This document shows, piece after piece, positions 1 through 6,584 of a stretch of DNA of 7,171 nucleotides. The position numbers were made by a program, and so were the translations under genes. Within the stretch, counting starts at the first letter, position 1. The number at the start of each line of letters is the position of its first letter. Source of the DNA: Subdoligranulum variabile (GTDB lineage Bacteria > Bacillota > Clostridia > Oscillospirales > Ruminococcaceae); contig SFOX01000046.1 of NCBI GenBank assembly GCA_004552305.1, positions 1 to 7,171 on the forward strand, given 5' to 3'. The notes beneath the pieces are model-generated. The model made no database searches and had not been told where the DNA came from. It worked only from the letters and a program-made list of their open reading frames with translations.

Positions 1-474
1 GATGAGCCGAACTACTACCTGAAACACGACTTTGCGGGACGCTACACCGACTTCGGCTGCCCCTTTGCGCAGGCAAACTGCGATGTGCAAGCCCCCTCGG
101 ACAACGTTATTCTTTACGGTCACAACATGAAAGACAAGTCGATGTTTTCAGACCTTGTGCGGTATCAGAGCCGTTCTTTTTGGGAAACCCACCGAACGAT
201 ACACTTTGACACGTTGACCCGCCGTGGTGAGTACGAGGTGCTGGCAGTGTGCAGGATTTCCGCCGATGTGCTTGCTTTCTATACGTTTGTGGACGCCGCC
301 GACGCAAAGGACTTTGCCGCCTATGTGGCAGCCTGCAAGGAGAGGGCACTGTACGACACCGGCGTGAACGCCCAATACGGCGACAAGCTGCTGACTTTAT
401 CCACCTGCGAGTACTCGCAAGAAAACGGCAGGCTGCTGGTGGTTGCAAAACGAAGGAATGGTGAAAAACTATGA
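1..474 (+). CDS. srtB: class B sortase, C-terminal part (5' end outside window)
   Basis: Open from base 1 to the TGA at 472-474, so the N-terminus (signal anchor) lies upstream; the GTG at 85 is internal. Sortases are membrane-anchored extracellular transpeptidases that cut a C-terminal sorting motif and link the protein to peptidoglycan. The visible 157 residues hold the sortase B core: YYLKHDF at codons 5-11, YGHNM with the catalytic His at codon 41, TLSTCEY with the catalytic Cys at codon 136, and GRLLVVAKR with the probable catalytic Arg at codon 144. The catalytic triad is therefore complete. The gene overlaps the next one by four bases (ATGA), so it belongs to the conjugation operon; by inference its substrate would be an element-encoded surface adhesin or pilus-like protein outside this window. 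Family assignment is firm; the substrate is unknown. Confidence 0.93.
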   Translation, partial: DEPNYYLKHDFAGRYTDFGCPFAQANCDVQAPSDNVILYGHNMKDKSMFSDLVRYQSRSFWETHRTIHFDTLTRRGEYEVLAVCRISADVLAFYTFVDAADAKDFAAYVAACKERALYDTGVNAQYGDKLLTLSTCEYSQENGRLLVVAKRRNGEKL

Positions 475-911
475 TGGAAGAAACCGCTGTGCGTGTGGAG
501 ATCAGTGCCGCGCGCTTTGCAAGCCAAAGCATTTTGGATATCCTGCGCATGACCGTACAGGCCATGCAGGGGCGCAGCTATGGGCAGCAATCGCTAGCAG
601 AACTCAACCGGCAGAATCGGCAGCTGGCATCTGTGGACGTGAACGACAGGACGCTGCGCCTTGTCAAGCGGCAGCTTAACCAATATTCGGTGGATTTTTC
701 TGTGACAAAAGACAAGGACAGCGGGCGGATGTACCTATGGTTCAAAGGGCAGGACGTGGATCGTATCCAGACGGCGCTGGAAAACTGCATTGCAGAGCGC
801 GGGCAGGAGCGCCCGACGCTGCAGGAGCTTTCCGCACGGTTGGCAGCGCGCGCCCGCGAAGCAGGGCAAACCCGCACGCCGCCCGTGCCGGAACACGGGG
901 AACGCCTATGA
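471..911 (+). CDS. DUF3801 / PcfB-like conjugation protein
   Basis: A 146-residue soluble protein with no membrane segment. The body (residues about 5-110) matches what I know of the DUF3801/PcfB family, small proteins encoded just before the VirD4-type coupling protein in Gram-positive conjugative plasmids and ICEs; the segments LDILRMTVQAMQ, VDFSVTKDKDSGRMYLWFKG and the final alpha-helical ALENCIAE stretch are the recognisable parts. The last 35 residues are Arg/Ala/Pro rich and probably disordered. The exact role is not established; position suggests an accessory factor for the coupling protein or relaxosome (inference). Two adjacent ATG codons (471 and 474) are possible starts, both overlapping the sortase stop, with only a weak AAGGA at 453-457, so translation is probably coupled to the sortase. 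The 3' end overlaps the coupling-protein ATG by four bases. Confidence 0.85.
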   Translation: MMEETAVRVEISAARFASQSILDILRMTVQAMQGRSYGQQSLAELNRQNRQLASVDVNDRTLRLVKRQLNQYSVDFSVTKDKDSGRMYLWFKGQDVDRIQTALENCIAERGQERPTLQELSARLAARAREAGQTRTPPVPEHGERL

Positions 912-2755
912 CACCGCCAAAATCAACATCCCGCGCCGTGTTGGCTGCGGCGGCACTGCTGATGTTCTGGCTGGGAAACCGCATGGGCGGCATCTACCAA
1001 ACCACAAACGGCACGGTCACGCAAAAACTGGCGGAAGCGCTGAACCTGCAGATGCTGTTGGCGCACCCGCTGCGCCTTTCTGCCGATGGGTTCTCTCTGG
1101 CGTGCGGTACGGCGGCTGTGCTGCTGGCAGGGCTTGTTTACCTGTGCGTCAAGTACGGCAAGCACCGTCTGCTGCCGCAAAAGGAGTACGGCAGCGCCCG
1201 TTGGGGTACGCCGCAGGACATTGCCCCTTTTGTGGACGCTGACCCGCAGCAAAACCTGCCGCTTACCGCCACCGAGAGCCTGAGTCTTTCCCCCAAGATG
1301 AAGGTCACCGCCAACGACAACTACAACCGCAACAAAAATGTCATTGTGTTCGGTCCGTCCGGCTCCGGCAAAAGCTACAGCGTGGCAGGTCCGCAGCTAT
1401 TGCAGTTCAACAGCAACTATGTTCTCAGCGATCCGAAGGGCGAGCTGCTGGACACCTACGGCAATGTACTGCTGGCACAGGGATACACGGTTAAGGTGTT
1501 TAACCTGAAAGACCGCGACAAATCCGACCACTACAATCTGTTTACCTACATCAAAAACGAGGACGATATCCTTGTGGTGACGAAAAACCTTGTGCAGAAC
1601 CTCAAGGATGACCCCCGCGCAAAGACCACGGCAGACCCCATCTGGGAGGAGGGCATGACCGCCCTGCTGGAAGCGCTGATCGGCTATGTCTTTTACGAGG
1701 AAAAACCGGAAAACCGCAACATGAACAGCGTGATGACGCTGCTTTTGATGCTGGAAACCTCCGACAGCAATCCCAACAGCGTGAGCCAGCTGGACTTGAT
1801 TTTTGAGGATCTGAGCATCCGGAAACCGGAATCCTTTGCCGCCAAACAGTACAAGCTGTATAAAATGGCACCCGGAAAAACCGCGCAGAGCATCAATGTG
1901 TCGTTGGGCTTGCGCATGAGTGCGTTCAACGTCCCGTCCATTGCCGACATCTGCGCGGACGATACCATCGACCTGCGGGAGCTGGGCAGCGAAAAAAAGG
2001 TGGCGCTCTTTGTTGTTACGCCCGACACAACGACGGCGTACAACTTTTTGGCTGCCGTGATGTTTCAGCAGTGCTTTCAGGTTTTGGTGGATATGGCAGA
2101 CCATCGCCCTGACCATCGGCTGCCGCGGCATCTGCGCTTTTTGCTGGACGAGTTCCCCAACATCGGCATGATTCCGGATTTTCAGATCCTGATCAGCACC
2201 ATTCGCAGCCGCGACATTGCCTGCACGCTGATTTACCAGTCCTTAAGCCAGCTCAAAAGCCAGTATAAGGACGATTGGGCGACCATCTACGAAAACTGCG
2301 ACTCGCTGATCGTTTTGGGCGCGGGCAGCAACCCCGAAAACCTGGAGTTCTTCTCCAAGGCGCTGGGCAAGGCGACCATTGAAGTGATGAACACCTCCGA
2401 AAACAAGGGCGGGCAGGGCTCGTACACAAAGTCCTACCAGGCGCTGGGACGCGAGCTGATGACGCCGGAGGAACTCCGCACGATGCCGCGCAACCTGTGC
2501 CTTTTGATGATTTCGGGCGTTGCACCGTTTTATTCCCGCAAGTACGACCTGCAAAAGCACCCCAACTACCCTTTGGTGCAAGCGCAGGATAACCAACCCT
2601 TTGATTACGACAAGCGCGCAAAGATGCGTTTTGCGGACTTTATCCGCAATGTAAAGGACGTGAAAACCATCCATCTCTGTGCCGAGAATAACAACACTGA
2701 AACAGGAGAAATACAAAATGGAAATGGTAGCTGCAATTACGAAACTGATCTCTAA
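908..2755 (+). CDS. virD4: VirD4/TraG-type type IV coupling protein (conjugation ATPase)
   Basis: A 615-residue, full-length coupling protein: the inner-membrane hexameric ATPase that brings the relaxase-DNA complex to the mating channel. Two N-terminal membrane segments (about residues 10-23 and 63-81) precede the conserved YGSARWGTPQDI stretch (about 94-105). Walker A is GPSGSGKS at 149-156, followed by the family-typical LSDPKGELLDTYG. Walker B is LRFLLDEFPNIG from residue 409, with D414 and E415, then the TLIYQSLSQLKSQYKDDW and GAGSNPENLEFFS motifs of the TraG/VirD4 group. I chose ATG 908 because it overlaps the upstream stop as ATGA, has a weak GGGGAA site seven bases before it, and gives the expected short cytoplasmic N-terminus; the upstream in-frame ATG at 737 would run deep inside the previous gene. 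The polar Asn/Glu/Thr-rich C-terminal tail overlaps the next gene. Confidence 0.96.
   Translation: MTPPKSTSRAVLAAAALLMFWLGNRMGGIYQTTNGTVTQKLAEALNLQMLLAHPLRLSADGFSLACGTAAVLLAGLVYLCVKYGKHRLLPQKEYGSARWGTPQDIAPFVDADPQQNLPLTATESLSLSPKMKVTANDNYNRNKNVIVFGPSGSGKSYSVAGPQLLQFNSNYVLSDPKGELLDTYGNVLLAQGYTVKVFNLKDRDKSDHYNLFTYIKNEDDILVVTKNLVQNLKDDPRAKTTADPIWEEGMTALLEALIGYVFYEEKPENRNMNSVMTLLLMLETSDSNPNSVSQLDLIFEDLSIRKPESFAAKQYKLYKMAPGKTAQSINVSLGLRMSAFNVPSIADICADDTIDLRELGSEKKVALFVVTPDTTTAYNFLAAVMFQQCFQVLVDMADHRPDHRLPRHLRFLLDEFPNIGMIPDFQILISTIRSRDIACTLIYQSLSQLKSQYKDDWATIYENCDSLIVLGAGSNPENLEFFSKALGKATIEVMNTSENKGGQGSYTKSYQALGRELMTPEELRTMPRNLCLLMISGVAPFYSRKYDLQKHPNYPLVQAQDNQPFDYDKRAKMRFADFIRNVKDVKTIHLCAENNNTETGEIQNGNGSCNYETDL
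2704..2708 (+). promoter_or_regulatory. ribosome binding site of the Maff2-like gene
   Basis: AGGAG nine bases before ATG 2718, lying inside the coupling-protein coding sequence. It decides in favour of 2718 over the in-frame GTG at 2679. Confidence 0.7.
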
Positions 2756-2924
2756 CGTTGTCACCTTTGCGGGCGGCTTACTGCTGCTGTTCGGCGCGGT
2801 GACGCTGGGTACCAACCTGAAGGACCACAACGGCCCCGGCATCAGCAGCGGTGCGTGGGCTATGGCGGGCGGTATCCTGATTATCGCGGTGGCGGCCTAC
2901 TTCGGTACGCTGACCGTCGCATAA
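2718..2924 (+). CDS. Maff2-family small membrane protein
   Basis: A 68-residue hydrophobic protein with two predicted membrane helices (about residues 10-32 and 48-66) separated by a short polar turn (KDHNGPGISSG). Length, composition and place between the coupling protein and the TrbL-like gene fit the Maff2 family found in clostridial conjugative elements; its size and two-helix layout also recall VirB2/VirB3-type T4SS components, but that equivalence is only inference. The start is ATG 2718, nine bases after AGGAG at 2704-2708; a longer reading from GTG 2679 would add 13 polar residues and has no such site. A second in-frame ATG at 2724 is possible. The first 38 bases lie inside the end of the coupling-protein gene. 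Its stop codon is part of the next gene's ribosome binding site. Confidence 0.85.
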   Translation: MEMVAAITKLISNVVTFAGGLLLLFGAVTLGTNLKDHNGPGISSGAWAMAGGILIIAVAAYFGTLTVA

Positions 2925-2930
2925 GGGGGG
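2922..2930 (+). promoter_or_regulatory. ribosome binding site overlapping the Maff2-like stop codon; sets the TrbL-like start
   Basis: TAAGGGGGG pairs with the 16S rRNA 3' end like TAAGGAGG with one G-U wobble. It ends seven to eight bases before ATT 2938 (good spacing) but touches ATG 2931 (too close). The ATG reads only MHYF before a TGA, so the site argues for initiation at ATT in the TrbL frame. Confidence 0.6.
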
Positions 2931-2937
2931 ATGCACT

Positions 2938-3762
2938 ATTTTTGAGGATAGCATCCGCAGCCAGTTGGCGGCGATATCGGACACCGTCAACGCCATGGGG
3001 CAAAACTCCGGGCTGCTCAGTACCCTGACCGATTGGAACGGAACTTTGGCAGGCTACGCAGAGAGTATCAGCAGCGGCGTGGTCACGCCGGTGGCGCTGA
3101 CCCTGCTGGCACTGTTTATGGTGCTGGAGCTGTACAATGCTACCCAGCGCATCGCCATGAACGGCAGCAGCAACGCCTATACCATCCAGCAAATCGCGCT
3201 GGTTATGATGAAAATCGTGCTTTGCCGCTGGATGGTGCTGCACACGACCGAGATCCTGAACGCCCTGTTTGAAATCGCCGCCACCGTCACGCGGGGCATA
3301 TCCGGCTATGTGGGCAGCGGAGAAGTCAACGCCGCGCCGGACATTGACGCCGCCGTGGAGGCACTGCCGGGCGGCATCGGCAACATGCCGGTGGCGCTGG
3401 AGCTGATGGTGGTTGGCTGGATGCTGCGCCTGGTCAACATCGTGGTCAACACCATTGTGGCGGCGCGGTTTATCGAGCTGTATGTGTACAATGCGCTGGC
3501 GTCGCTCTCCATGGCGACGCTCTGCTATCAGGAATTGCACGGTGTGGCGGTAAACTTTCTCAAATCCTATCTGGCTGTTGCGCTGCAGGGCGCGGTGCTG
3601 TATCTGGTCATCGGGTTTTACCCTGCGCTGGCAGCCTCCCTCGGCAGCGAGGGCAGCATCACCGAACAGGCGTGGGCGATGCTGGGGCAGTCGATCATTT
3701 TGCTGGTCGCTGTTTTTATGAGCGGGAAGTTCACCAAAGCCGTCACCGGTGCCATCGCGTAA
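2938..3762 (+). CDS. TrbL/VirB6-like conjugation channel protein (probable ATT start)
   Basis: A polytopic membrane protein of about 274 residues with roughly five to six hydrophobic segments (near residues 47-66, 84-110, 155-190, 205-230 and 245-270, counted from ATT 2938). It fits the TrbL/VirB6-like group of clostridial conjugative elements: it follows Maff2, precedes PrgI and VirB4, and has the typical opening (short amphipathic helix, DWNGTLAGYAESISSG, then a first membrane helix ending in LELYNATQRI). VirB6-like proteins form the inner-membrane part of the DNA channel. The start is unusual. The frame is open back to a TGA at 2911 but offers no ATG, GTG or TTG before TTG 2965, which has no ribosome binding site. 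ATT 2938 is well spaced from TAAGGGGGG and gives the N-terminus MFEDSIRSQL. A one-base deletion in the T run at 2939-2943 would instead join ATG 2931 to this frame. Product firm, start uncertain. Confidence 0.85.
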   Translation: MFEDSIRSQLAAISDTVNAMGQNSGLLSTLTDWNGTLAGYAESISSGVVTPVALTLLALFMVLELYNATQRIAMNGSSNAYTIQQIALVMMKIVLCRWMVLHTTEILNALFEIAATVTRGISGYVGSGEVNAAPDIDAAVEALPGGIGNMPVALELMVVGWMLRLVNIVVNTIVAARFIELYVYNALASLSMATLCYQELHGVAVNFLKSYLAVALQGAVLYLVIGFYPALAASLGSEGSITEQAWAMLGQSIILLVAVFMSGKFTKAVTGAIA

Positions 3763-3767
3763 AGGAG
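3761..3767 (+). promoter_or_regulatory. ribosome binding site of prgI
   Basis: AAAGGAG, five bases before ATG 3773, shares bases with the TAA stop of the TrbL-like gene (3760-3762). It selects ATG 3773 over an in-frame upstream GTG at 3749 and suggests coupled translation. Confidence 0.75.
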
Positions 3768-3772
3768 CCGCT

Positions 3773-4246
3773 ATGATTGCTGCAAAAACCAACCTTGAAA
3801 TCACCGCCTATCGGGAAAAGTTCTTTCTGGGGCTTTCGCTGCGGCAGCTTGCCTGCTTTGCGGCGGCAGCCGCACTGGCGGTACTGACCTGCTTTGTCTG
3901 CGTGCAGGGGCTGCATTGGGATATGCAGGTCGTTTCCTACCTTGTCATGGCAGAGGTCCTGCCCTTTATGGGGCTGGGGTTTATCCGCCGTGACGGGTAT
4001 CCGTTTGAAAAGCTTGTCAAAATCTATTGGGCGTGGCACCGCGAAAACCCGCAGGTGCCGCTGCGCCCGTATAAGGAGTGTCACAATGATAAAAAGAAGC
4101 ATATCGGCAAGGGGGCAGAATGGGAGTTCTGCTTTTGCCGAAACGAAAAAGCAGCGAAAAGCCGAAGAAAAGCATCGTGCAAGGATGCTGCGAGGCTGCG
4201 CAAAGCAATACAAAAAGGACGCCGCGCAGAACGTGCAGCGCATTAA
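3773..4246 (+). CDS. prgI: PrgI-family membrane protein of the T4SS, with long C-terminal extension
   Basis: A 157-residue protein whose first 105 residues are a typical PrgI-family unit: a polar N-terminus (TNLEITAYREKFFLGLSLRQ), two membrane helices (about 25-45 and 52-70), then the conserved GFIRRDGYPFEKLVKIYWAW and the final RPYK. PrgI proteins are always encoded just before VirB4 in Gram-positive T4SS operons and are thought to serve as the VirB3-like partner of that ATPase. From residue 105 on, the frame runs 161 bases into virB4 and encodes a Lys/Arg/Cys-rich tail that I do not recognise as part of the family. By hand count, third-position GC in this frame falls in the second half of the overlap, so the distal tail may be a by-product of losing an earlier stop. 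The stop is TAA at 4244-4246. The core assignment is firm; whether the tail matters is open. Confidence 0.88.
   Translation: MIAAKTNLEITAYREKFFLGLSLRQLACFAAAAALAVLTCFVCVQGLHWDMQVVSYLVMAEVLPFMGLGFIRRDGYPFEKLVKIYWAWHRENPQVPLRPYKECHNDKKKHIGKGAEWEFCFCRNEKAAKSRRKASCKDAARLRKAIQKGRRAERAAH
4073..4078 (+). promoter_or_regulatory. ribosome binding site of virB4, inside prgI
   Basis: AAGGAG lies seven bases before ATG 4086, a near-ideal site embedded in the RPYKE codons of prgI. It is the main reason to start virB4 at 4086 rather than at a later in-frame ATG such as 4188 or 4296. Confidence 0.75.
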
Positions 4247-6572
4247 AAAGCACCGCGCGCCGGAAAAAGCCGCCGACTGTCTGCAGTATGAGCGCATGTA
4301 CGAAAGCGGCATCTGCGAGGTGGAACCGGGGCTGTACTCGCTGACGATGGCGTTTACCGACGTCAACTTTCAGCTGGCGCGGCAGGAGGAACAGAATGTC
4401 ATCTTTGCCAAATACAGCGAGTTCCTGAACTATTTTGACCCGTCGCTGCACCTGCAGATCAGCCTTGTGACCCGCCGCATAGACGAGGAAGAATTCCGCG
4501 AGGATACCTTTTTCCCCCTGCGCGGCGACGGACGCGACGCATACGCAGCCGAGATGAACCGCGTTATTTCCGAAAAGGCTCTGCAGGGGCAAAACGGGCT
4601 GATTCGGGAAAGGTATGTCACCATCAGCCTGCAGGAAGAAAGCTATCGCAGGGCGCAGGTGCGTCTGATCAAGCGGGCCGAGGATATCCAAAGCCTGTTC
4701 AAGCGCATGGGCAGCTCCATGCGGGTGCTTTCGGGGCTGGAACGGCTGAACCTTTTGCACGGCATCACGATTCCCAACGAAGTCATGCCGTTTTCCTACG
4801 ACTGGCTGCTGGCGGACGATAGGCTGACCACCAAAGATTTTATCGCGCCGTCCGGGTATGACTGGAAGCCCGAACACGATGATTCCCGCGCCATTTACAG
4901 CGACCGCTACCGCTTTGGTGAGTATTACGGCAAGGTGCTGTACCTACGGGACATTGCCCCGCAGATGCGGGATAATCTGCTTTCCCTGCTGAGCGATTTG
5001 GATTTCGATAATGCGGTTTCCCTGCATGTGGACGCTATCGACCAGCAGGAGGCCATTCAGATGGCGCAGCGGCAGCTTGCCTTTATGCTGCAGGAGGAAA
5101 GCGAGGGCATGAACAAAGCCCGCCGCATGAATCTGCCGTCCTACATGGGCGTGCGGTATGAGCTGACCAATCAGGTCGAGAACACGAAAGAACTGATCGA
5201 CAACCTGATGCAGAACAACCAGAAGCTGTTCAAGGTCTGCGTTTTGGTACATACCTACGGCAAAACCAATGCTGAACTGGACGAGCGTGTGCGCCGCATC
5301 TGCAGCACGGTGCAGCAGCAGACCTGCCGCTTTACGCCGATCCCCTTTGAGCAGCGCGACGCGATGAACAGCGTGCTGCCCCTTGGCAAGCGGTGGCTGG
5401 CGCTGGAACGCTCGCTGCTGACCGCGAACACGGCGATTTATGTGCCGTTCACCACGCAGGAGCTGTTTCAGCCGGGCGGCTTGTACGAGGGCATCAACGC
5501 CCGCAGCAAAAACCTGATTTTGCTCAACCGCAAATTGCTGCCTGCCCCCGCCGGTATGGTGCTGGGCATGACAGGTTTCGGCAAGTCTTTTGCCGTGATG
5601 CAGATGATGACCGGCATTATGCTGCGCTGGCCGGAGGACGATCTGGTAGTTATTGACCCCGAGGCGGAATACGGACGTCTGATCGAGGCGTTCGGCGGCG
5701 AGGTGATTGAGATTTCGCCGTCCAGCAAGGCGCACATCAACCCGATGGATATCTCCGAGGATTACGGCGATGACGACAGCCCCATTCGGCTGAAAAGCGA
5801 GTTTTTGCGGGACTTCTGCCAGCTTGCCATGAATGGCACCGAGCTGACAGGGGAAGAACGCAGCATCGTGGACTACGCCGCCCAGCTGACCTACCAGAAA
5901 TACCTGCTGCACCCCGAGCGCGAGCAGATGCCCTCCTTGCACGATTTTTACGAAAATCTGCTGCTGCAGGGCGAACCCGCCAACGCCATGGCGCGGGCGC
6001 TGCGTCTGTATGTGGACGGCACCATGGACCTGTTTGCCCACCAGACCAACGTGGACATGAGCAACCATTGCCTGTGCTTTAACACCGTAAAGCTGGGCAA
6101 AAGTATGCAGTCCATCGGAATGATGACGGTGCTGGACCAGATCTGGAACCGCATCACCCGCAACCGCGTACTGGGGCGGCGTACCTGGATCATCACCGAT
6201 GAGTTCCAGCTGCTTTTGGGCAACAGCGCCTGCACGAACTATTACTTTGAACTGTCCAGCCGTGCCCGCAAGTGGGGTGCGATCCTGACATCGGTCACCC
6301 AGCATGTGCGCTCGGTCCTGAACAACGAGGACGCGCGCCGTATGCTGTCCGACTGCGGGTACATCAAGCTGCTGAACCAGTCTGCGGACGATGCCAACGA
6401 CATTGCGCAGCTCTTGCATATCTCGGACGAGGAACGGCGCTATATCGAAAACGCCGACGTCGGCAGCGGTTTGCTGATTGCGGACAAGGCGGTTGTGCCC
6501 TTTCATAACGCATTCCCCAAAAACACCGAGCTGTTCCGCCTGATGGACACAAACCCCGAATCGAAACCGTAA
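4086..6572 (+). CDS. virB4: VirB4/TraE-type T4SS ATPase
   Basis: An 828-residue VirB4 ATPase, which energises assembly of and transport through the conjugation channel at the cytoplasmic membrane. Residues 1-65 are a basic, Lys/Arg/Gln-rich helical lead, as in clostridial homologues. The CagE/TrbE/VirB4 N-terminal domain follows from about residue 71 (MYESGICEVEPGLYS, FLNYFDPSLHLQISLVTRR). The C-terminal AAA+ half carries Walker A GMTGFGKS at 494-501, LVVIDPEAEYG with D524, and Walker B TWIITDEFQLLL with D705 and E706, then the SSRARKWGAILTSVTQH stretch that holds the usual Gln of this family. All ATPase motifs are intact. I start at ATG 4086 because of the AAGGAG seven bases upstream; the frame is open much further back (from 3894), but that part reads through prgI in the wrong frame. 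It overlaps prgI by 161 bases. Its TAA is part of the next gene's ribosome binding site. Confidence 0.96.
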   Translation: MIKRSISARGQNGSSAFAETKKQRKAEEKHRARMLRGCAKQYKKDAAQNVQRIKKHRAPEKAADCLQYERMYESGICEVEPGLYSLTMAFTDVNFQLARQEEQNVIFAKYSEFLNYFDPSLHLQISLVTRRIDEEEFREDTFFPLRGDGRDAYAAEMNRVISEKALQGQNGLIRERYVTISLQEESYRRAQVRLIKRAEDIQSLFKRMGSSMRVLSGLERLNLLHGITIPNEVMPFSYDWLLADDRLTTKDFIAPSGYDWKPEHDDSRAIYSDRYRFGEYYGKVLYLRDIAPQMRDNLLSLLSDLDFDNAVSLHVDAIDQQEAIQMAQRQLAFMLQEESEGMNKARRMNLPSYMGVRYELTNQVENTKELIDNLMQNNQKLFKVCVLVHTYGKTNAELDERVRRICSTVQQQTCRFTPIPFEQRDAMNSVLPLGKRWLALERSLLTANTAIYVPFTTQELFQPGGLYEGINARSKNLILLNRKLLPAPAGMVLGMTGFGKSFAVMQMMTGIMLRWPEDDLVVIDPEAEYGRLIEAFGGEVIEISPSSKAHINPMDISEDYGDDDSPIRLKSEFLRDFCQLAMNGTELTGEERSIVDYAAQLTYQKYLLHPEREQMPSLHDFYENLLLQGEPANAMARALRLYVDGTMDLFAHQTNVDMSNHCLCFNTVKLGKSMQSIGMMTVLDQIWNRITRNRVLGRRTWIITDEFQLLLGNSACTNYYFELSSRARKWGAILTSVTQHVRSVLNNEDARRMLSDCGYIKLLNQSADDANDIAQLLHISDEERRYIENADVGSGLLIADKAVVPFHNAFPKNTELFRLMDTNPESKP

Positions 6573-6576
6573 GGAG
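6571..6576 (+). promoter_or_regulatory. ribosome binding site of the last gene
   Basis: AAGGAG eight bases before ATG 6585; its first two A residues are the last two bases of the virB4 TAA stop, the same stop-within-site layout seen at 2922 and 3760. Confidence 0.75.
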
Positions 6577-6584
6577 TACCTGCT

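Noticed and set aside
737..907. An upstream extension of the coupling protein by 57 codons
   Set aside because: It would run in another frame through the end of the PcfB-like gene, and the extension is Arg/Ala/Gly-rich with no family resemblance. The ATGA join at 908 is the natural start.
1397..2131. A 244-codon minus-strand frame opposite the coupling protein
   Set aside because: It lies wholly within a well-recognised ATPase with intact motifs and has no domain of its own.
2923..2946. An RF2-like programmed +1 frameshift (G-rich Shine-Dalgarno followed by TAT-TTT-TGA)
   Set aside because: It resembles the prfB site, but the G run is nine bases from the TTT codon instead of about three, and the same G run already serves as a normal ribosome binding site for ATT 2938. 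Kept only as a minor alternative in the start-codon finding.
2881..3804. A 307-codon minus-strand frame opposite the TrbL-like gene
   Set aside because: Composition is His/Gln/Arg/Asp-rich shadow coding; the plus strand clearly encodes a polytopic membrane protein in a conserved operon position.
3894..4085. An upstream extension of virB4 by 64 codons
   Set aside because: This part is prgI read in the wrong frame; the good ribosome binding site before 4086 marks the true start.
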